From JAYSSF01 sp043720715 (lineage in GTDB: Bacteria; Patescibacteriota; Gracilibacteria; Absconditabacterales; Absconditicoccaceae): DNA of 18,784 bases. Shown piece by piece: positions 16,377 through 18,784 of this stretch. The notes beneath the pieces were generated by a model, which was given only the letters and a program-made list of their open reading frames with translations, made no database searches and had not been told where the DNA came from. The position numbers and the translations under genes are program-made. The stretch covers positions 1 through 18,784 of the forward strand of contig JAYSSF010000045.1 of NCBI GenBank assembly GCA_043720715.1, given 5' to 3'. Position 1 is the stretch's first letter, and every line of letters starts with the position of its first letter.

Positions 16377-16513
16377 TGGTTCTTAATATAGTAGTAAATT
16401 TCTGATCAATTTGGTCATTATAATGAATCTGACTTAGTTTCATAGTTCATTCACGGAATTCGCCTACAAGACAACGAAAATTTCTTTTTATTTGTTTACA
16501 CAAAACAAAACAC
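16377..16513. promoter_or_regulatory. Divergent intergenic region, methyltransferase and RNase J
   Basis: On the minus strand TATATT (16385-16390) lies 8 nt before the methyltransferase ATG. On the plus strand TATAAT (16419-16424) has no clear -35 partner and would give RNase J a leader of about 80 nt ending in an A/C-rich stretch without a Shine-Dalgarno motif. Confidence 0.35.
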
Positions 16514-18661
16514 ATGACAAACAACACAACAGTCACGCTCGATGACGTCATCCTCAATGATGGGGATATCGCAGCACAAACAAGCGAATCACAGATTCAC
16601 AGCAACATCACCATTGATGCTGCAACACTCAGAGACAAAAGTCCACGCAAACCATTTCCACCTCGTCAAGCTCGCCCAGCTGGATCATTCTCTGGTACTG
16701 GACCAAGACAGGGATCCAATGATAGATCGTCAGGCGATAGATGATTTGAAAGACCTACTCGCACTGGCACAGCCAATCAACCTGCCATGCCTAAGTTATC
16801 ATCCTTTCTCTCACACAAACAAGCTTCTAACCAACCTGTAGCTAATCTCGAATTCTCCAAGCAAGACACACCACTGAGAGTAGTACCACTTGGTGGTCTC
16901 GAAGAAGTAGGAGCCAATATGACATTCCTCGAATATGGCGATGATATCCTCATCATTGATGCTGGATTGGTGTTTGCTGGTGGAGAATTATATGGGGTTG
17001 ATTACCTTATCCCTGATACTGCATACTTGCGTAAGAATAAGAAGAAGATCAAAGCACTGCTTATCACTCATGGTCACTTGGATCATATTGGAGCACTTAA
17101 ACACATCTTAGCAGACCTTGACTGGCCTGTAGTCTACTCTTCACCACTAACAATTGGTCTGATCAAAAAGACTCTTGAAGAAGAGAAACTTCTGACTAAT
17201 TTCAAATATAAACTCGTCAATCCAGATACTGATGTACTCAAGTTTGGATGTTATACGGTGGAGTTCTTCCATGTAAACCACAATATCCCTGAATCCATGG
17301 GTATGTCGATCCATACACCAAAATGATTGATCGTAACGACAGGAGACTTCAAAATTGACTTTACTCCTGCAATCGACAAACCTGCTGATCTTGCCAAGAT
17401 TGCTCGTATCTGACAAGAAGGTGTCAAACTACTCATGTGTGAGTCTACCAACGCTATCAAGCCTGGTCGTACTATCTCAGAGAAAGCAATTGGAGATACG
17501 ATCGATGCACTCGTCAAAGAGACTAACTCTCGTCTGATCGTCGCTACTTTTGCATCCAATGTAGGACGTGTGATCCAACTCATTCATGCAGCGGTTAAAT
17601 ACAATAAAACCGTATTCCTCGCTGGTAGAAGTATGGTCAACTATACAGATGTTGCAAGAGAACTATGATATATCAATGTACCTAAGGGTATGCTTCGTAA
17701 GATGTGACCAGAGATTGATTCATTTCCCGATGATAGAGTGATGGTACTGTGTACCGGTAGTCAGTGAGAAGAGTTTAGTGCTCTCAAACGTATGAGTACT
17801 GGCGACCATAGAGACCTCGTCCTCAAACCAGGAGACAAGATCGTTACGTCAGCTAGCCCGATTCCTGGTAATGAAAAATCATTCTACGATATGATGAACG
17901 ATTTTATCCGTAAAGGTATCAATGTGGTAACAAACAATGATATGGATATCCATGCATCAGGACATGGGTATGCAGAAGATCTCAAGATTATGATCTCATT
18001 GTTTAAACCACAATACTTGATGCCGATCCACGGTGAACCAAGATTACGTATGGCCAACAAAAAACTTGGTATCGAGACTGGTATCCCTGCTGAACATGTA
18101 ATGATGGTTGATAATGGTGATATCGTTGAAGTGTTTAACGATTGAGTGTCTATCGCAGATCAGAAGATCAAACTCGATACTATCATGATCGACGGTAAGG
18201 GTATGTGACATCTGTCAGGTGAATTTGTAATCAAAGCTCGTAAGATTATGGCTGAAAGCTGACTGGTGAATCTTATCTTCAAGATTGATAGTACAACCAA
18301 AAATCTCGTAGGTAATATCCAGATCGAGTCGAGATGATTCGTCTACAGCTCAGAAGTACGTCAAATCCATACTGATATCGTCAAATGTGCAGAAAAGATG
18401 TATCTCGAGTGACTTAAGCGTAATACTGATATCAAGTACATCCTCAAAGATATCAGATCAGAGCTCGAATCATACTGCAAGAGAGCTCTCGACAGAGTCC
18501 CTATGATCGTCCCAATGTACGTCTATATCAATGATAGCAAAGGTGAAATCCAAGATAGCATGTCTCATGACGATGCTATCGTATGAGGAACACTTGATGA
18601 GGATATTCGCATTGAAGCAGTATCTGAGGATCGCTCTCACTATCTCAATAGTAATGAGTAA
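16514..18661 (+). CDS. rnj: Ribonuclease J with long N-terminal extension
   Basis: RNase J is a metallo-beta-lactamase/beta-CASP nuclease with 5'-3' exonuclease and endonuclease activity in mRNA decay and rRNA maturation. The 715-aa protein has the zinc motif HGHLDHIG (H186, H188, D190, H191), HVNHNIPES, GLIVTTGDFK, the beta-CASP segment LMCESTNA...GRTISEKAI, CTGSQGE (C413; last Gly is TGA), ASGHGYAEDLK and PIHGEPRL (H506), then the C-terminal domain. At least 12 Gly are TGA. The metal motif lies about 110 residues later than in B. subtilis RNase J1, because of a Pro/Arg/Ser/Gly-rich, probably disordered N-terminal extension (e.g. PRKPFPPRQARPAGSFSGTG). A later Met at 16787 would remove most of it, so the start is not certain. 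Confidence 0.95.
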
Positions 18662-18701
18662 AGATGAATAACAAAAAAACCAGCTGAATGAGCCTGTCCC
18701 A

Positions 18702-18735
18702 AAAATACCTAAATCCGTAAGGATTTAGGTATTTT
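18702..18735 (+). terminator. Rho-independent terminator after RNase J
   Basis: A perfect 15-bp stem, AAAATACCTAAATCC (18702-18716) with GGATTTAGGTATTTT (18721-18735), loop GTAA, ending in a T-rich tail. It starts 40 nt after the RNase J stop and is symmetrical, so it could also work on the other strand. Confidence 0.9.
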
Positions 18736-18784
18736 CTTCTATATTTTAGTAGTAAGTTATGTATACTAGATATAGTATTTCATA
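18736..18784. other. Window end, no feature seen
   Basis: AT-rich sequence after the terminator; no gene start or motif was recognised. Confidence 0.5.

Noticed and set aside
16514..18661. RNase J region looks like several truncated genes with in-frame stops
   Set aside because: The breaks are all TGA and fall at Gly positions of one continuous RNase J alignment; the code is table 25.
1..18784. tRNA and rRNA genes, including tRNA-Gly(UCA)
   Set aside because: No cloverleaf or conserved T-arm motif was noticed in any intergenic gap by eye; a covariance search would settle this.

Overview
The window comes from a bacterium that reads UGA as glycine (translation table 25), as known for the candidate phyla Gracilibacteria (BD1-5) and Absconditabacteria (SR1). 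With standard stops almost every gene breaks into fragments. With TGA read as Gly, intact proteins appear, and TGA falls on invariant glycines: both glycines of the ABC signature LSGGQ, two in the Walker A loop, two in the Nudix box, one in the RNase J motif CTGSQGE, and one in TsaB GPGS. TGG is still used for Trp. No start codon has a recognisable Shine-Dalgarno sequence, and several have a -10 box about 6 nt upstream, which suggests leaderless mRNAs.

Layout. 1-188: unresolved end of an upstream gene and a strong terminator. 189-1912 (minus): ribosome recycling factor, then a secreted protein of unknown function. 2062-2394: small unknown protein, converging on a short TsaB-like gene (2387-2953, minus). 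3034-5886 (plus): Bro-N/DinD-like protein, DUF1697 protein and an SLH-domain exported protein. 5921-7597 (minus operon): DUF1294 membrane protein, three-TM protein, lipoprotein, Nudix hydrolase. 7668-12051 (plus): anchored protein, nucleoside diphosphate kinase, ribosomal protein bL31, PH-like membrane protein and an ABC exporter. 12089-12516: GIY-YIG nuclease gene between inverted repeats. 12592-14680: DNA polymerase III delta and a sortase. 14821-15692: unknown gene between the same inverted repeats. 15768-16376 (minus): O-methyltransferase. 16514-18661: RNase J with a long N-terminal extension, followed by a strong terminator.

The genes are mostly housekeeping (translation, RNA decay, replication, nucleotide metabolism) plus cell-surface functions (SLH protein, sortase, lipoprotein, ABC exporter). 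The most notable feature is repeat invasion. Five copies of one palindromic repeat lie between genes, and two inverted pairs enclose one gene each, one of them a GIY-YIG nuclease. A second, hairpin-forming GC-rich class lies inside coding regions and is translated in frame: twice in the ABC exporter and once in the anchored protein, always in the same orientation and phase. A further insertion of another type is likely in TsaB.

No rRNA, tRNA (including the expected tRNA-Gly with anticodon UCA), CRISPR array or transposase was seen.
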